Assembly: GCF_028389875.1 (NCBI RefSeq)
Contig: NC_084670.1
Span: 16,463,383 to 16,527,382 of the forward strand
Source of the DNA: Rhea pennata
Taxonomy: Eukaryota > Chordata > Aves > Rheiformes > Rheidae
Length of the DNA: 64,000 nt
Reading direction: 5' to 3'
Shown: positions 12,268 to 27,200 of the stretch, piece by piece
How positions within the stretch are numbered: the first letter of the stretch is position 1
Layout of the letters: every line of letters starts with the position of its first letter
Notes under the pieces: model-generated
What the model was told of the DNA's origin: nothing
The model's database searches: none
The model's input: only the letters and a program-made list of their open reading frames with translations
Program-made: the position numbers and the translations under genes

Positions 12268-15200
12268 CTATAAAACATGGATTCTTTTAAAGTATCTATA
12301 GAATTTAAATATTTTCTTTAATCAATTTGTAAATTAGCAACAACTAAGAACAGTGCATATATCAAGTGAAAAAAGATATGTGAAATCCGATCTCATTGAA
12401 GTAAGAGTTTCCATCAATGACTTAGGCTGTGAGAGAATCAGGGCAAAATCACAAGGACGTAAAGTAGGAATTAGGTAAGACATAGGTGTCCAAATTTGAA
12501 AAGATACTTGTGAAAACCCCTGATCAACTGATATGAAACTTCACATAAACTCTGACAGAATTTCATTTTTGTCAGTAGTGGCTTAGTCATCCATATTTCA
12601 ATTTCTGCAGTACGTCCAGCATCACACTGCCAGGGCTGAGCAGCTTCATCTTCAAGCCTCCACGATCAAGTTTTTTTAGACCTATCTCCTCAAAGGATCT
12701 TGATCTAAGAGTATATTCAACAAAAGCCACTGTGTGCCCACAAGGTTGGGTTCCTCACAAAGTGCAGTACGCCCTACCACTGTCAGTTATGTTCATGTAG
12801 TCGTTTTTGTACAGCAGCTAAGTCATACGAACAGTCATTCTAGGGCTGAAGGTTTTGGATTAGGTTCATCTTCAGCTTGAGGTAATCAAAATAATAGCTA
12901 TTCCCTGTCTGAGTTTCCTTATATTTTGATAGCTAAGTCTAGAATATTTTTTTTTTCTGCCAGGAAGGTAAAAGTCTGAAAATAACAGAATGGAAATAAG
13001 GGATGAAACTGTAAAGAATTAGATATGATGTCTTTTGTCATCAATTGAACTACCTGCTTTTCATAATAATGTAGCAGCTTTTACCTGCCTGGTATGGCTT
13101 AGGGAATTGTACAGTTACAATTTTATCTGGAACACACATACTTGAGGTAGTTACATAATGCAAAATAAATTGATGCAAGAATGCAACAAAACCAGACCTT
13201 GCAGTGAACTACCAACTTCAGGAAAGAGAGACTTTTTAGCCCATAGACACTAACCACAAAGATAGTGAAAAATAGCTAATCATGTTAAAATTGATATAAA
13301 TGGACTATATAAATCTTATGGCTCTTCATGTGATTAATTAATAGTCAAAGGCAATGATATTAATATATGTTTGAATGTTAATACCTCCAGTACAAGGGTC
13401 TTCTGGCACAATCCAAGACTGAGCAAAACTCACTGCATCTTTAGCTAAATATCCACTAGGCATTTGAAATTCCCTTTCCTTCTCACCGTCGTATTTTCCA
13501 CAAATACCACATGTTTTTCCAGCCATCCAGAAAGCAGCCTGAATCTTTGTGAAAATAATACACACATTTAAATGCATATTTCCTTTATGAAAATAAAAGC
13601 ACCGAGAAAAACAAAAGAATACCTCGAGTATACGTCCATCATAGTATAAGTTATCTATGCCATAGTCAGGAGCTTTTAATGACAGGCCTTTTTTTTCACT
13701 GCTGATCAGCATGCTTGCATCTGCAACAAGAATGAGATTTCTTTGAAAAGAAAGTTATTGTTTGGAGTCTGATCTGAACTTCCTGTTAACTTTATAGGGA
13801 ATTAATGTAGGCTCTGATATATCTTGAAAGAGATGGGGGAAAATGAGAAGGTGTATTCCCCATTCTACCCTGGAATAAACAGAGGCTTAGTGACTAGGTC
13901 AGCTGCGACTGGAGTAGCTCTTAGTTGCCTGTCCTGTGGGAGTCTTAGCCCAAGATACCAGAGCACTGCTTTATTTAATTTGTGCAGAAGTACAAAAAAT
14001 TGACATTCTCTTTCTTTGCTTATCTTTCCTGTCACCCTCTATAAAAGCCAGCATTAAGTTATGATAAAAACAGCTAATTTTCTCATATTAAGGTGAACTT
14101 TATCTGGAGAGAGTGTTGCAGAATCACATTCTTTCCTTCTTTGAGAAAGCAGAAAAGATTAAATGAAAAATCAAATTGTTTTCCTACCAGAATTAGATGT
14201 GTATGGAACATCTGTTGGAGCTTGAACACCATTTATCTTCAACTGGATGAGTCCATTGGAAACATACATGTCAACCTCACTTTAATTAAAAGAAATGAGT
14301 ATAAACAAATGCTTCTCCTTTGTGCTACTCAACCCACAATTTCTAATCCTGGTAGAACCAATACTGCAACATGTTCAGATCATTCTGGCATGAATACTTG
14401 TTACCCTTCAGGATGAAAATAGAGGGAGCCCAGGAAAAAGTGTCAAGAGGAGTGCTCACAAAACACACTTTCCTAGTTCTACCCAACTCAGACCTTCTGC
14501 TTGTGGCCACAGTTCGGGAGGGGAGGTACCAGGCTAGCTGGATCCTTGACACACAAAAAAATATAACTACTCTTTCATTTGTATAAGTTGAAAATGCTTT
14601 ACATTTCAAAGAAAGACTGGATTCCCTACTGCAGTTATGATCTCTTGCAGTTATGATCTCTTACAGCTTGAATATTCTGTGCATCTTCTTGAGAGCAGTA
14701 TTGCTCTTGTAAAGAAACACGAAGCACAAGCACATAAAAAACAGTACAGTTGTATGAAATGATCACAAATGATACAATAGCAAGGAATCTCTTTATCACA
14801 AAAGGTACTCTTTCTGAAAAGAGCATCCTTCTGTTTAGCCGCAGAACAGGTCCAGGGAATACTAGTTTCTTTCAGTTCTCTAACATTATGGCACAGTTAG
14901 GCACACAATGTTTCAAAAAAATAAATAATTACTTGTAATAAAAACATGCAGATCAAAGCCTATTTATTCTCTTTGAAGAATACTTCCAACAATAATTCTG
15001 GTATGCATAATCTCATACCACTTCAGAGTAGCAGGCTATACATTTATAGTAGAGCCTATGATTGCGGAGGTGATTATTCTAAGATGAAACAATGTGAGTC
15101 TTAAATTAATTTCAAATAGATTTAGAACATTATGCAACAACTAAGGGATAACCTAAGAGAGTTGTCTCTAATATGGGAGAAGTAATTCCCTTTTTAGCTA

Positions 15201-18200
15201 TGTCCACTTCTCACCTAGTGTGCTGAGATGACTGTATGTGCTAATTAGTCTAATTATTAGTTTAGTATAGGAGGTCAGACTGAATTGTTATAACAGTCTC
15301 TTTTGGCTTTGTTTGTCTAACTAATTACTAAGAACTAAAATGAGATGGTTAAATGCTAAGAAAGTAATCAAGAATTTCAGGTGGTAAAGACTTCAGATTC
15401 CCATGAACCTCAGATGTATTTCAAAAATAAAGGACTTTTCAAAGACAAAGCAAAGTCCTAAACTCCACTGACATTACTAGAGCACTTTCCATTAACATCA
15501 ATAATTTCTGCATGAGTCTTATGCTGGTACCAATCTGCTCTGACAATCTGGTCTTCACATTTTTAGCATCATCAGCTTGACACTATTTATCATAAAGTTT
15601 GCAATTACTTACTGACTGGCAAGTCTGACATTTATTGCTATAATGTCAGCAGACTCTTCAGGTCTCTTCATCATAACCAGGAATTTTAGTTCTGGACTAC
15701 AATCCTGAGCCAAGACATGGTAGCAATTTGCAGGCATTGAATAGTTAAATTCAACTCCATTGAAGGTTGTGATCATATTTTGGGAAACTGAACAACGAGC
15801 TGAAAAAAAAATTAATTAAAAGTAAGCCTTTTATACTTTATATAAAGCAATTATTTAACTTCAGATTTTTGACCATGTTCTGGCCTTACTTATTCCCACA
15901 TGAAAGTCAAATAATTTCTTCAGATGAAATTATTCTGGATTTGCAGCAATAAAAACGTAAAACTTTGCCAGTCCACAAACAAAGCAACCCATTCACAGTT
16001 CAGTCATTGTGTATATAAATTCTGCTCTCAGTTGTGCTGGTGCAGCTCTCTGTATATGGCCTTTTGACCGTAGTAACTGTTGCAGTAAACAGAATTTCTT
16101 AATTAATATACTGCTAACACCAGAGGAAATTCACTAAAAAGAGCTGCTATTTGGCAGCATATTTGTCAGAGAAATGGCTTAGCTATACTGAGTGATACTA
16201 GGATTAAAAATAGAAGATAGTGAGGAAAAAAACCTGCACTATAGTAAAATTCTCCCGTTTTCACTGCAGTACTCTTTTGCTGAAAATCTTACCAGCTCTG
16301 ATTACTTTCCAGCAATTTCAATTAACACAGGCTAGTTCGGTATCTACCAAATATAGGTATGATATGAGCCCACTGATTTCAAGCAAATTGTGATCTCTTA
16401 TTCCAGAATTATGCAAAGCCTTTTCATTTAAAATTTAACCTGAGTAACATGATTAGCTCTTAATAGAGGATTAATGAAATGCTAATCCCTTCAAAATAAA
16501 GTACAGGAGGTGAAATTAAGGGGTAATTTTTTGCAGTTGTTTTGGCTTCTATGTAACAGCACTAATCAAGTGGAGCACCCCTGAAACCACTTGAATGTCC
16601 TTGTCATAAATTTTATGGCATGTTCTCCCCAGGAACAATTTCCACAGTGAAGCTCAGACACATTTGGGGACAATGCACCTCTTGCTCACTAAAGTCATCA
16701 ACAAGTATCAGTGAAATCCCAATTTGAATATTTCATCTTTAATATAATTTTCCTTTTCTTTACGTCTTTGTAACCTCACAGATTTTCATTACAAACATGG
16801 TTATTTCTGTCAAGTCCAACTGTTTTTTTAAGTAAGCGTGAAATAATTTCAAATTTTGTCAAAAGGTCAGAATCGTATTTACAATGTCTGCAAAGTAAAT
16901 GCTTGTGCATACAGTTAATGGCTGACCTTTAAGACTTTCAATGATTGAAAATGCTGCTTTGGAAAAGAAGTTCCAGTCAGAGGACGGTAGTGTTGAAGTT
17001 GGTGTACTTGGACTTGAAGGGAATGGTAGGGGAAGCCTTATGGCTCTGTCATAAATTGTGAGCTGTAAATCAATCACAAAACAAACATTACTGTAGATGT
17101 AAAATGTAGTATGGTGATGAAACAACATTTTCCCATAATATTCAAAGAGAACTGTGTTATGTACTAACCGAAATCTAAATTAGAATCGAGATCTAGGTCA
17201 GAGCTAAATATAAGTCAGGTCCTCTTTCTACAGCTCAAACTAGCTCTACAGTTTGAAATCTATAGAATAATTGTGTAAATGAACTTTGATATTCACCTGC
17301 ACAGTCTTCCGAGAAGTTGCATATCAAACTTCTTCACAGTCTAAACAGTCTGCTTACCTGAGATGCACAGCCTCTCCTTACCTATACTTTGAGAGGCCAT
17401 TGTGACTCTCTAGAGCTTTGTTCTATTGTTTTCCAAGACACAGCAAAATCTAGCATTTTCCTGAAAATTAGGGGAGGAGTGGTATTTTAATCAATTATTG
17501 TTAATCTATTATCAATTATGATTGTGTTATAATGACTTCCTAATTTGATGTGTTTGCTTGCTACATGAGAAAGAGAAGTGTTATAAAATACTTTCATAAC
17601 AGAACCAACTATATGAATGTAATACCATTGTAATGGGGGAGTTTCTTCATAGCTTAATAAATTTTAAAGAAAACTGTGTTTAACCAAAGCTATTAACCTT
17701 TGATTTCATAAGTACTAAATTCTCAGAGATAAAAGATTGTGGAAATAGTTACATCAGGCAGCTTGAGAATCACATCACAGGTTCTTGGAGATGTCAAAGC
17801 CATAACCATGGTTGCCTGTCGAGAGGGACTGCGCTGTTGCCTTTGGGAGTACCCAAGCATATATGCAGCTCCTGGAACAAATGTGTAGAACCTAGAAAAG
17901 GATGTGAGTGATTTCACTTATCTATCTTTGAAAACTTTGCTTAATATTTACTCAGACTAGAAACACTTAAAGCAATGTGCATTCTGTGTTAGATGTCATA
18001 TAGCAGGGTTTGGTGTTGTATATGCGAAGAGGGATAGGCAGACTAGAACAGTGTTAATGGGTAGCATAGTCTTGAAGAGACTGGATGGCAGCATGCTATG
18101 AGGGGGAAAGAATAGCCAACCTGTTTTAAATGTTTTAAAGACATTCAGTGTTGAAAAATAGGCACCAAATACATTCAAATAGCTAAAAATTAGATTAGGT

Positions 18201-21200
18201 AATATCTTTTAGTGAGGATCCTATGCTTACTAAGATTGTCAATGAGTAGACAGAGGGATTTGTATCATCATGTTCCCTTACAAGCTTGGGACTCAAACAA
18301 ACAAATACAGAAAATACACCTTTAAAAAGGCTTAGTCTCAAAGCAGAACAAGGATGAGTTCTGTTGTTTTGCTCCAGGATATTCAACTGAATGGTTTCAT
18401 CCACTATAGTAAGAGCAGATAACAGCTCATCAAGGTAACCTCTAATATAAAAATTATCCTCTTCAGTAGAAATTTGTTAACTAAATCACCTTTGTCTTTT
18501 TAACTTACAAGTTTATGTTGCATGTATGCTTATGTAACTGAAGTTCTTATATGTGTCTATATTTGGCAGCACTGTTAAAAAAAAGATTGGGCTTGGATAT
18601 GGATCTATAACAATGATATTATTGGGAGGAAATGCCTGTATGAATAAAATAAATGAATAGTTTTCTTACACACAGTGTCACATAACATTTGCTATTTAGT
18701 GTGCAATTAGCCTTATGGGAAGTATTTATATCATATTCTTCAGAAACTGGCTGTGAGGTGCCTAGGTCAAGAAATCACTCTCTTAAGGCGCCCTCTACAG
18801 TCGAGACTGGCTCCCTCAAAAAAACAGAGTTAGGTTTCTGCTCTGAGTGGCCCTCTGAAGCTCCATTGATTAGGAAGTATCAGGAGACCAGGTTCTTAAT
18901 TCAGGCACTTTAAATTAAAAGCTACAATAGATTATATGAAGCCCATTATCCTCTTTATCCTCTTGTTTCAAGTGGTTTTACTGCAAAAAAAAAAATGCAC
19001 TAAGTTTTGAGAGAATGAATACACAGACAGACATGTAATCTGATCTTACAAAATCATATTAAGAATTTTTTTCTGCTCAGAAATTGTAGAATTAAATCTG
19101 TAATTATGTGGAGCATTGTCATATGTGGATTTTTCAAAAACTAAAATAAAATCTCACCATCTTGCAGCTCTTCGGATTCTTGAAGGTACTTTTGGCCACT
19201 CTAGCTTCATCTGCACAGCTGGATGAGAAGCAAATTGCCCTGCTGCAATCTTAGAAGCAATCTTATATTCCTGGCAATCTTGGCCCCATTTTAGAGACCC
19301 CTAGTAGAGGTAAATATATATTTTTTTTGTATAAAACTAGTAAGATCATTATTTTTTATTTCATTTGAGCTGATCAAATTTTAATCTTACCAGCGCTTTA
19401 TGGGGATTTATTACTGAAGCATCAGCACAGAGTTTCCATCTGCTTGGTCCTGTGATGCTTGAAACAAACATCTGTATCCTAGATCTCATGGGCTGTATAT
19501 CAGTGTATAGCACAAGCTGGAATCCTGTCTGGTGCCCATTTTTTTGGATAGCATGAAGAACTACAGCCAGTATTGGTGGTTTAATGTCTCCCAAAAATTT
19601 AGGCTTACATCAGTAAAGAGGGAATAGAGACCACATAAGTTATCAAAGCATTAAAATGGATATATTAAAATCTTAAATAAAAACTATTCATAAAGGAAAA
19701 GTTTCATTTAAAAAGTCTTTTAAGACACCATTGTATATCATTGTTTGATCTATTCAATTCCAATGTAGTTTTGCCTCCGTCTTTCAAAGGAGAGCTGTCA
19801 AGACCTATGCAAGTAAAACAGTAATGTCATGAATCTTAGGGTAGAGTAATTTCAGTGTAACAAAAGGGAGTATGGAATAGGAACCTACTGTATGAAGAAG
19901 CAAGATTGCCCCTGCATTCTCTTCTCAGCCAAAACTCCTTCTAAAATTACTGTCATACTGACTTGTAGTTTAGGTAATAGTCTTCTTGAATAAAACATGC
20001 TTAGCCAACTGTTTAAAACTGTAATAATTTGTGTTGGTAGAGGGATCTGTTCAGTGCAGCCCAGACTGTGGTACTTGCACATTAGTGGTATGTGAAGCAG
20101 TTCAAAGTTGGAGACTTGTGCCAGGTGACAGCAGTTGCTGCCAGCTGTGCCTGTGGCCAACCTGGAGGTCGATGGAGTGGGCATGTTCCCGGCCCAGTGA
20201 CTGCTGGAGATTTGCTACCATGTGCGGCAGTGTTTCCCACACAGGTCCTAACTAGTGCTAGAAGCTGCACTTTCAGGTCCAAGTGACAGGAGACCAAAAG
20301 AAGTAATTTAGGCAACATGGAGCCGGTGAGGGCTTGGGCAGAAATGGGAAAAGAGTGAGGCTCTGGTGGGGAAGAAGGTGTACATGGCAAGAACGTCGAG
20401 GCTCGGGACTGTGAGGAGCTCAGGGAAGCAGTAAGTGTGGTAAAAGGGTGGATGAGGGAGATGAATTCAAGATACATGGAAATGGGAGGGGAGAAGGTAG
20501 AACAGAGATTTTTTTCGTCAAGCTGCTTAAACTTAAAGCAGGGAGCTACTGGTGTGGTACAGAGGGGATACCTGATTAAAGTAAAACTTTTAGTATTCTG
20601 TAAGTGTGTTCTCATTTTTACAGTGAATTGTTTACTTAATGTTCCAGCGTGCACATTAAGCATATTCTAAAAAATAATCAGTGGTTATTGAAGGTTCTCA
20701 TCTTTCTTTATAAATGCAGGGAATAATTCTACATAGAGGCTTTTAGTTTTCTTCATATATATTATAAATAATATGCTAAATCACCATATTTCTATTCTGT
20801 TATTTTAAGTTTATATTAACTGGAAATCCAAAGTAAATATTTTTACTTCTTGTAGATTAAGGTGCTCACCTGAGATATGGCCCTAGAGATGCCTTCATCA
20901 CTAGCTGAAGAAGAAGAGGAGCTGGTGCTGCTGTTCAGGACTTTCCTTTCTGGATCCTGCATCAACAGAAAAAAATCACCCTGGAGCATGTTGTTTACCA
21001 TTGGAAGTTGTTGCAGAAATAATTTTTCACATTTTATTCTCAGTGATCTTAAGTTTTAATTGCAGTAAAGCTAGTGAAAGCAGTTGTAGATCCTTCTCAC
21101 AATATAAACAGAAAGTGTACCTCTTCATCAGTTGGCTTGAACCGAAACTGGTAAACAGCTAGATTTGCCTGTGAAAATAAACAGTACATAAGAAGAATAT

Positions 21201-24200
21201 CAAGAGAAGACACAAAACTAACTTTTGACAATTGCAGTAAAAAGTTCAGTGTCAAGTATGGAAAAGGGCAAAACAAGATCATATCTTAAGACATGCTTTT
21301 GGAAATTTTCTTTCTGAAATCTTTCTGAAAAAATGTGGTACTTCTGAACTGAAATGTTTCAGAGAACTAGAATGGTTAAAAATGGGAAACAGTTCTGCTA
21401 GGTTACCTCATCCATGCTGTAGCAAACAGCCACCCTCAACAGTCTGTTTCCTCCTTCTCTGGTCCATGCCCTACGCGCACGTATGCTTCTTTGTGAGTCT
21501 TTACACAACCAGCAGGGGCATACTAACCATATCATCACCACTGAGTTCTCTGGAACTGCTGTGCTTTTAATTATTAAAGCACACTTTCTTGATTTCTGAT
21601 ACAAAAACATTCACTCCAAGAAATATAATAACCGAAGTCTAGTCTGAGTGAATTACCTGTTGGCTGGAATATGCACTATTCCCGCTGCAGTGCTTGTCTC
21701 CAGAGTGATCATCTCTGCTGCTGCTGCTGCTGCTGCTGCTGCAGATTTTACTGCTAGAAGAGTCGGCGGTGCTCTTGCTGCTACCATTGCCCTTGCTGCT
21801 GCTCCTGCTGCCATGTTTCCTTCCAGTCTGTCTTCCTGCTTTTTTCTCCTGTTCATTTCTGGGCTCTTTGCCATCAGCAGAGGAAGCAGTGGAAGAAGCG
21901 GATGAACTGGAGAAAGGGGCTGCACTGGGCTCTACCCAGAGATCTGTAACTGCAGTCTTGTTTTTACTATGAATACGTTTCTTATGGTGCTGTGTTTTAT
22001 TTGTGACCTGCAAAAACAGTCCAAAGAGTGATGGACTAATAGCTTGTTCTGTAAAATTTCTCTGGGTGCTAGACAAGCTGCTCAGCGCAGCCGTGCAAGG
22101 AAACATAACTTCCTTGCCCCAATCACTGCAGAAGCTGCACTGGAACTCCTCCAGGCCAAAAGCCACCTCAGTAAAGAGGACCAGCCTCTGCTGGATGCAT
22201 CCCATGGGTCCCCTTCAGGCCTGGGACTGGCCAACAGGTCTTTCACAGATAGGTTTCTAACAAGCTTGTCCTTGCTGTCCATTGCCAGTTCTCTACATTG
22301 GACTTCAAGGGCTTGGCTTCATTTATTGGAAAATATTCCCCTCCTCCAGTCTCGAAGTCTCTTACCTTGAACACTTTTTCAATGCCTAGAATCTTCTTTA
22401 GTTTAGCTTTTATGTTCTCATATGGAGATGATGCATCCTCTTCCTCAGACCCTGAGCTTACCACGTCAATTATTTCGGAAGCTGCTCTGGATCCTGCCTG
22501 AATCTCCAGCTGTATTTTGTCAATATCAGCATCTGTATGAACTAGAGTAAAGATACCTGTTTTCCAGAGTTACAGTACTTGAGCAGCATTCACAGAAATT
22601 AACAGACAAGCTTGTTTTCATTACCTGGTTTCAAAACTATTTTGGCTTCATGTTCTCCAATTAATTTGTGCAGGTATGTATTTCTTAAGAAAGCAGAATC
22701 TCGTGATTTTAGGCTGAGACAAGCGTAACATCCCAAACTAGCTAATTTGCTACAGAAAGTGCGTGCATGAGATCTTCCTCCTACACTGTGGTGATGTTCC
22801 TCTTCTGAACCTTGCTGGTATCCCCTTGATATCACATTAGGAATATTTCTTTGCTGCATTAAACAAAAAACACAGTAAATAAAAATATTTTGCTCAGAGA
22901 AAAAATTTGGTGCAACTCCTAAATTCTTTCTTTTATTTCTGTTAATTACAAGAATGACAACAGTTTTGCCCACATAAGGAAGCACTGCCTAAAAATAGAG
23001 AGCCAAGCACTGGAAGCAGCGGGATTTCCTCCGAAGTGCTCTGTGAAAGAAGACATTTCTCCTTCCCAGTGTTTTCCAGGCAATTTCTCACAAACTTCTT
23101 ATTAAGAACCTGAAAGAGCTCTGTGGAGAAGCTATTTCTCTGCTCCAGTTTTGGGCTACTAGCCCTCTTGTTCCAATTCAATATATTATTCCCATGTTAG
23201 CAGCAGACCTCAGCAGCTAAAGAGCACATAAGAGAAGGGGCTGCCGCAGTCCACTGCAGGGATTCCCTCTGGACTTGGGAATAAAAATGTACAACCTGCC
23301 AGAAACTCATCGTTTGCACATTGCTCTGGCAATCCCTGAGAACAGGGATATTGTACAAAGGATGTGGCCTCCACACCCTCTCCCCTAGATTGCAAAGAAA
23401 CAGCAAGACATGCTATCAAAGCAATACTATTTGCACAAAATGAACTTGAACCCACTGGGACTTATATTAGGTCTGGTTTTGAATATGCCAGGCACCTGTT
23501 GAATCTCACAGTTTAATGTTTGTGATTTTGCAAGGCAGTTGCTGGGTTGTAGATGCTCAACCTCTGAGAAGTTGTCTGTTCTCTCCCTGCTTGCTATAGT
23601 GGTGGTCAGAGGCATCATTACCTTCTCATTTCCATCTCTTGAAGGTATTTCTGATGACTGAAACCGCTGCTCAGGAATACTCGGTACTTCTCCTCTAGGG
23701 AGAATATGGGATCTCTTTTCTGAATCTATTTCTTCTATGTTTCTTGAAATAGCATAAACTTCGCTCCTGTTGAGACAATAAATGGTATTAAATGGCACAC
23801 CAGTAACATCTGATTTTGCTCACCCCTGCTGGCTTTAATTTTGAAGAGATATGGGCAATACTGTGTTTTTCCATATTTTAATCAGCATTAAGCCACCGAG
23901 GCAGTACTGACCTCATCAACATGCAGTCAGTTGATGTCTTTCTCATGTGACACAGAACTTACTTACCAATATAGTTATATGTATTAAAAAATCTTTGCTG
24001 ATGCACAAGAGAGAATATCATTATATGGCTGCCAATATACAGCTGGGCCTAACAGAGTTGCGTGTTTATGATTTTATAACAAGGAACTAACAATCAGTTA
24101 TACATAACAAGAAAAATGCAACAAATCCTTCTTTACCTTGCAGCTGCCAGCTCAACTTCCTGCTGGCAGGGAGAGGTTTCAAGCTTAATACTTTTCTTTT

Positions 24201-27200
24201 TCATGTTTATCCTGGCATCAAATTTCACTGTAGTATTGGCACTGAATTCTGCACGAAATTCAAGACCACTCTGAAAGTATTGTGTATTAATCCCCATCAT
24301 TGCAATCACATGAAAATATACTCTGAAAGAGTGGAAATAATTACATATTAACATGCACATATTTAACCTGGAAATGCAAAATTGCATTTTCACACTGTTC
24401 GTTTTATCATAAGAACTATTATTGATGGATAAAGAGATGTATCATGTAAGGAGAAAAAGCTGAAGTGTCACTGAAAAAAATGAAGGATTTATCTGATAAA
24501 CAAGGCTAACATGGATCTTTTCACTATTTTATCACTGATATAGTGCCCGAGGACCATCTAATACCAGAATCTTCTAACAGCTTCAGCCTGTGTCTAGATT
24601 ACTGTTATTATTAACTATTAATATTATTATTGCAGTTGTTCTTGCTAATCCAGAACACAACTTCCTTTTCCCTCTGAAATTCCCCCCTTCTGATGAGAAA
24701 ATGACATTGAACTTGTAAAACTTTTTCGTATGCAAGCAAAGGTATCTTCACAGCTGTAGTCACTAACCAGTACAGATGGGAGCCTTTCTAGCTATGGCAG
24801 AGCTCTGCAGCAGGGTACAGTGCCCACTGTCAGGCTTACCAGATTGTAAGGTAAGGTAACACATGACTGTGTTGCTTCCTCATAGCTTCACTATTCCCAA
24901 ATCTGTGACAAATAAAGCCCTTTTATAACAACAAGCTATCACATATCTATTTCAAATATAAATGAATGTGCATGCACATTTATATATGTATATGTGAAAA
25001 TATATGTCATCATTACTTTGGCTTGATATTAGCATGAACCTCCATATTGGCTTCCAGCAACTGGGAAGGTCTAAAATTGCCAGATAATTGTGGTGACATC
25101 TGTATATCAACTGCAAGAGACAGAAAGGAATTATACGAACAGACTAGTAATTAATGCTGGTGATGAAATTTTTTTCAATAAACATAGTAGTTAACACCTG
25201 GGTAGTGCTTTTACATTTTGAAATACTCTGCACAATTATATAAAGCTTGTTACTCTGAAACAGAATTACACAAATATTTTCCACGCAAAACACGCTAATT
25301 ACTTCTCAAACCCTTTGGAAGTAGTGAACACTAGTATTTCCACATTACAAGAGTATTTGTCAGGATTACAGAGGGATTTAATTTCAGTGGAGGGATTGGG
25401 CCACACTTATTCCAAGGTAAACTTATGAGGAACGTGCTCCGTGAGGTGTTGGAAGCTCACCGGTGGCCGCAGTCTGGACCAGGGCGACACTGCACAGGCT
25501 GAACTCCAAGGGCAGGCCCACGGCTGTGGGGACAACATGCCGCAGCTCGGCCACCATCCCTGGGAGGATCCATTGTCTGGAAATTCCTCGTCGGGCCTCA
25601 TCCATCACTTTTTTCACCACTGGCTGCCAGGTTGATAATCCAGTTAGGCTCTGAAAACAGAGAAATAGGGTAAATAGGTAGATTAAAAAGAGAGAGAGAG
25701 AGAGAGAGAGAAGGAGGTGAAATTATCCAGCACCTCAGACAAAAAAGACAATAGTGGTTGTCAGTACCGTCATAGTCTGTTGAATGACATCTTTACCAAT
25801 GTCAACAAAGGCAATCTCCTGGCCAAGTACTTTCACATAAGCAGATACCAGAGGGTCTTCAGGAGGCAATTCTTTCCACCCCAAAAGCTGTGGTATTAAG
25901 GAGAGATGGGGGAGAAAGGGAAGAAGCAGATAATGTTATTTAAAACATCATAATGTTGCATTAACAGAGACTGGATCAAATCAAAAGGAGGCTAACTACA
26001 GTTCCTTAATCAGAAAACCAATAGAATTCACATAGCTCTGAACTAAAATGGCCTTTCATATGTTGCATAACTGACCTTAGTGGAACTTTCCCCAAAGGAG
26101 GATATTTTTTTTTTACTGCAGTAAGTAGTGGACAACCCCCAAGAAAAAGCTCATGAACAAAACTCTTATCCAATAATCATTGTAAAAGAGAAGTGCAATC
26201 CTTACTGCATAACACATGAATTTTTGCTACCATCATCATCATCCTTTGTACTGTACACTGAGGGCATACTTGTGTGGCGTGCTGACACGTTGAATGAAAA
26301 GCTGTCATCCACTGATGCTATAAGTGCAATACAAGTACCTCTTCCCTGCGACTAAACATGGCAACTTTCTCCTTTCTCACTGAAATATCACAGGGACTGC
26401 TAACTGCTAGATAGGCAAGTGATACTACACCAGCACTGGTGTAAACTGCATATTTCAAACACATCAAAAGGATAAGTATATACATACCATTTTACCAAGT
26501 TCTTTCACTGTCTTGTATGTATCATATTCAGTAAAGGGAATATTATGTTTCCTAATAATACTGATTAGGCTTTGTGATCGGAGAGCCACCTGTAGGAAAC
26601 AGAGTTAGGCATCACAGCAGAAGAGAGTTCAGGAATACTTTTGTATGTAGTAATACTCTCACTGAGGCCACTCTAAATGCATACTTCATGAAGCTATTAC
26701 ACTTATAAGAGTATGTCTATTTGGCAGACAACTGCAGGCTATGACTGCAGATGGTGAGGACATGCTGAGGTGGCTTTGAATTAGTCAGTAGGGATAATTT
26801 TAGGGTAGCGCAAAGCTCAGCGCAGGCTACAAAGACTGCTCAAGAAGCTGAGTAAATGGCTGCATGCTCTTACATGGAGCTTCATGCTACCCTGGCTGCA
26901 CTGCTAGCCAAAATGTAATTTCAGCTGCTTATTGCCTGTACTTATGCAAAATGCCCAAAATGTCACGGGACTTTAGGAAGGTAGAAGAAAGCTCAGCTGC
27001 CTAAGCTTTCCTTTGCTCTCCTATATTTTCATGTTTATACCTAACATGTTTGTAGCTGAATCTATGTGTCAAGATGCCCAAAAACATGTGAAATCATAAC
27101 CATGATCCATATTTTCCCTTCCACATCAGTCCTCACAGCTAAGGATGGAGTTAAATGCTACATCATAGTCCAAATGGCTTAACGAGTAATATTATATCTG

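Noticed and set aside
20082-20663. 193-aa minus-strand open frame in VTG3 intron 25
   Set aside because: No recognisable domain and a competing plus-strand frame; it lies inside an intron of an intact gene. Kept only as an unexplained GC-rich block.
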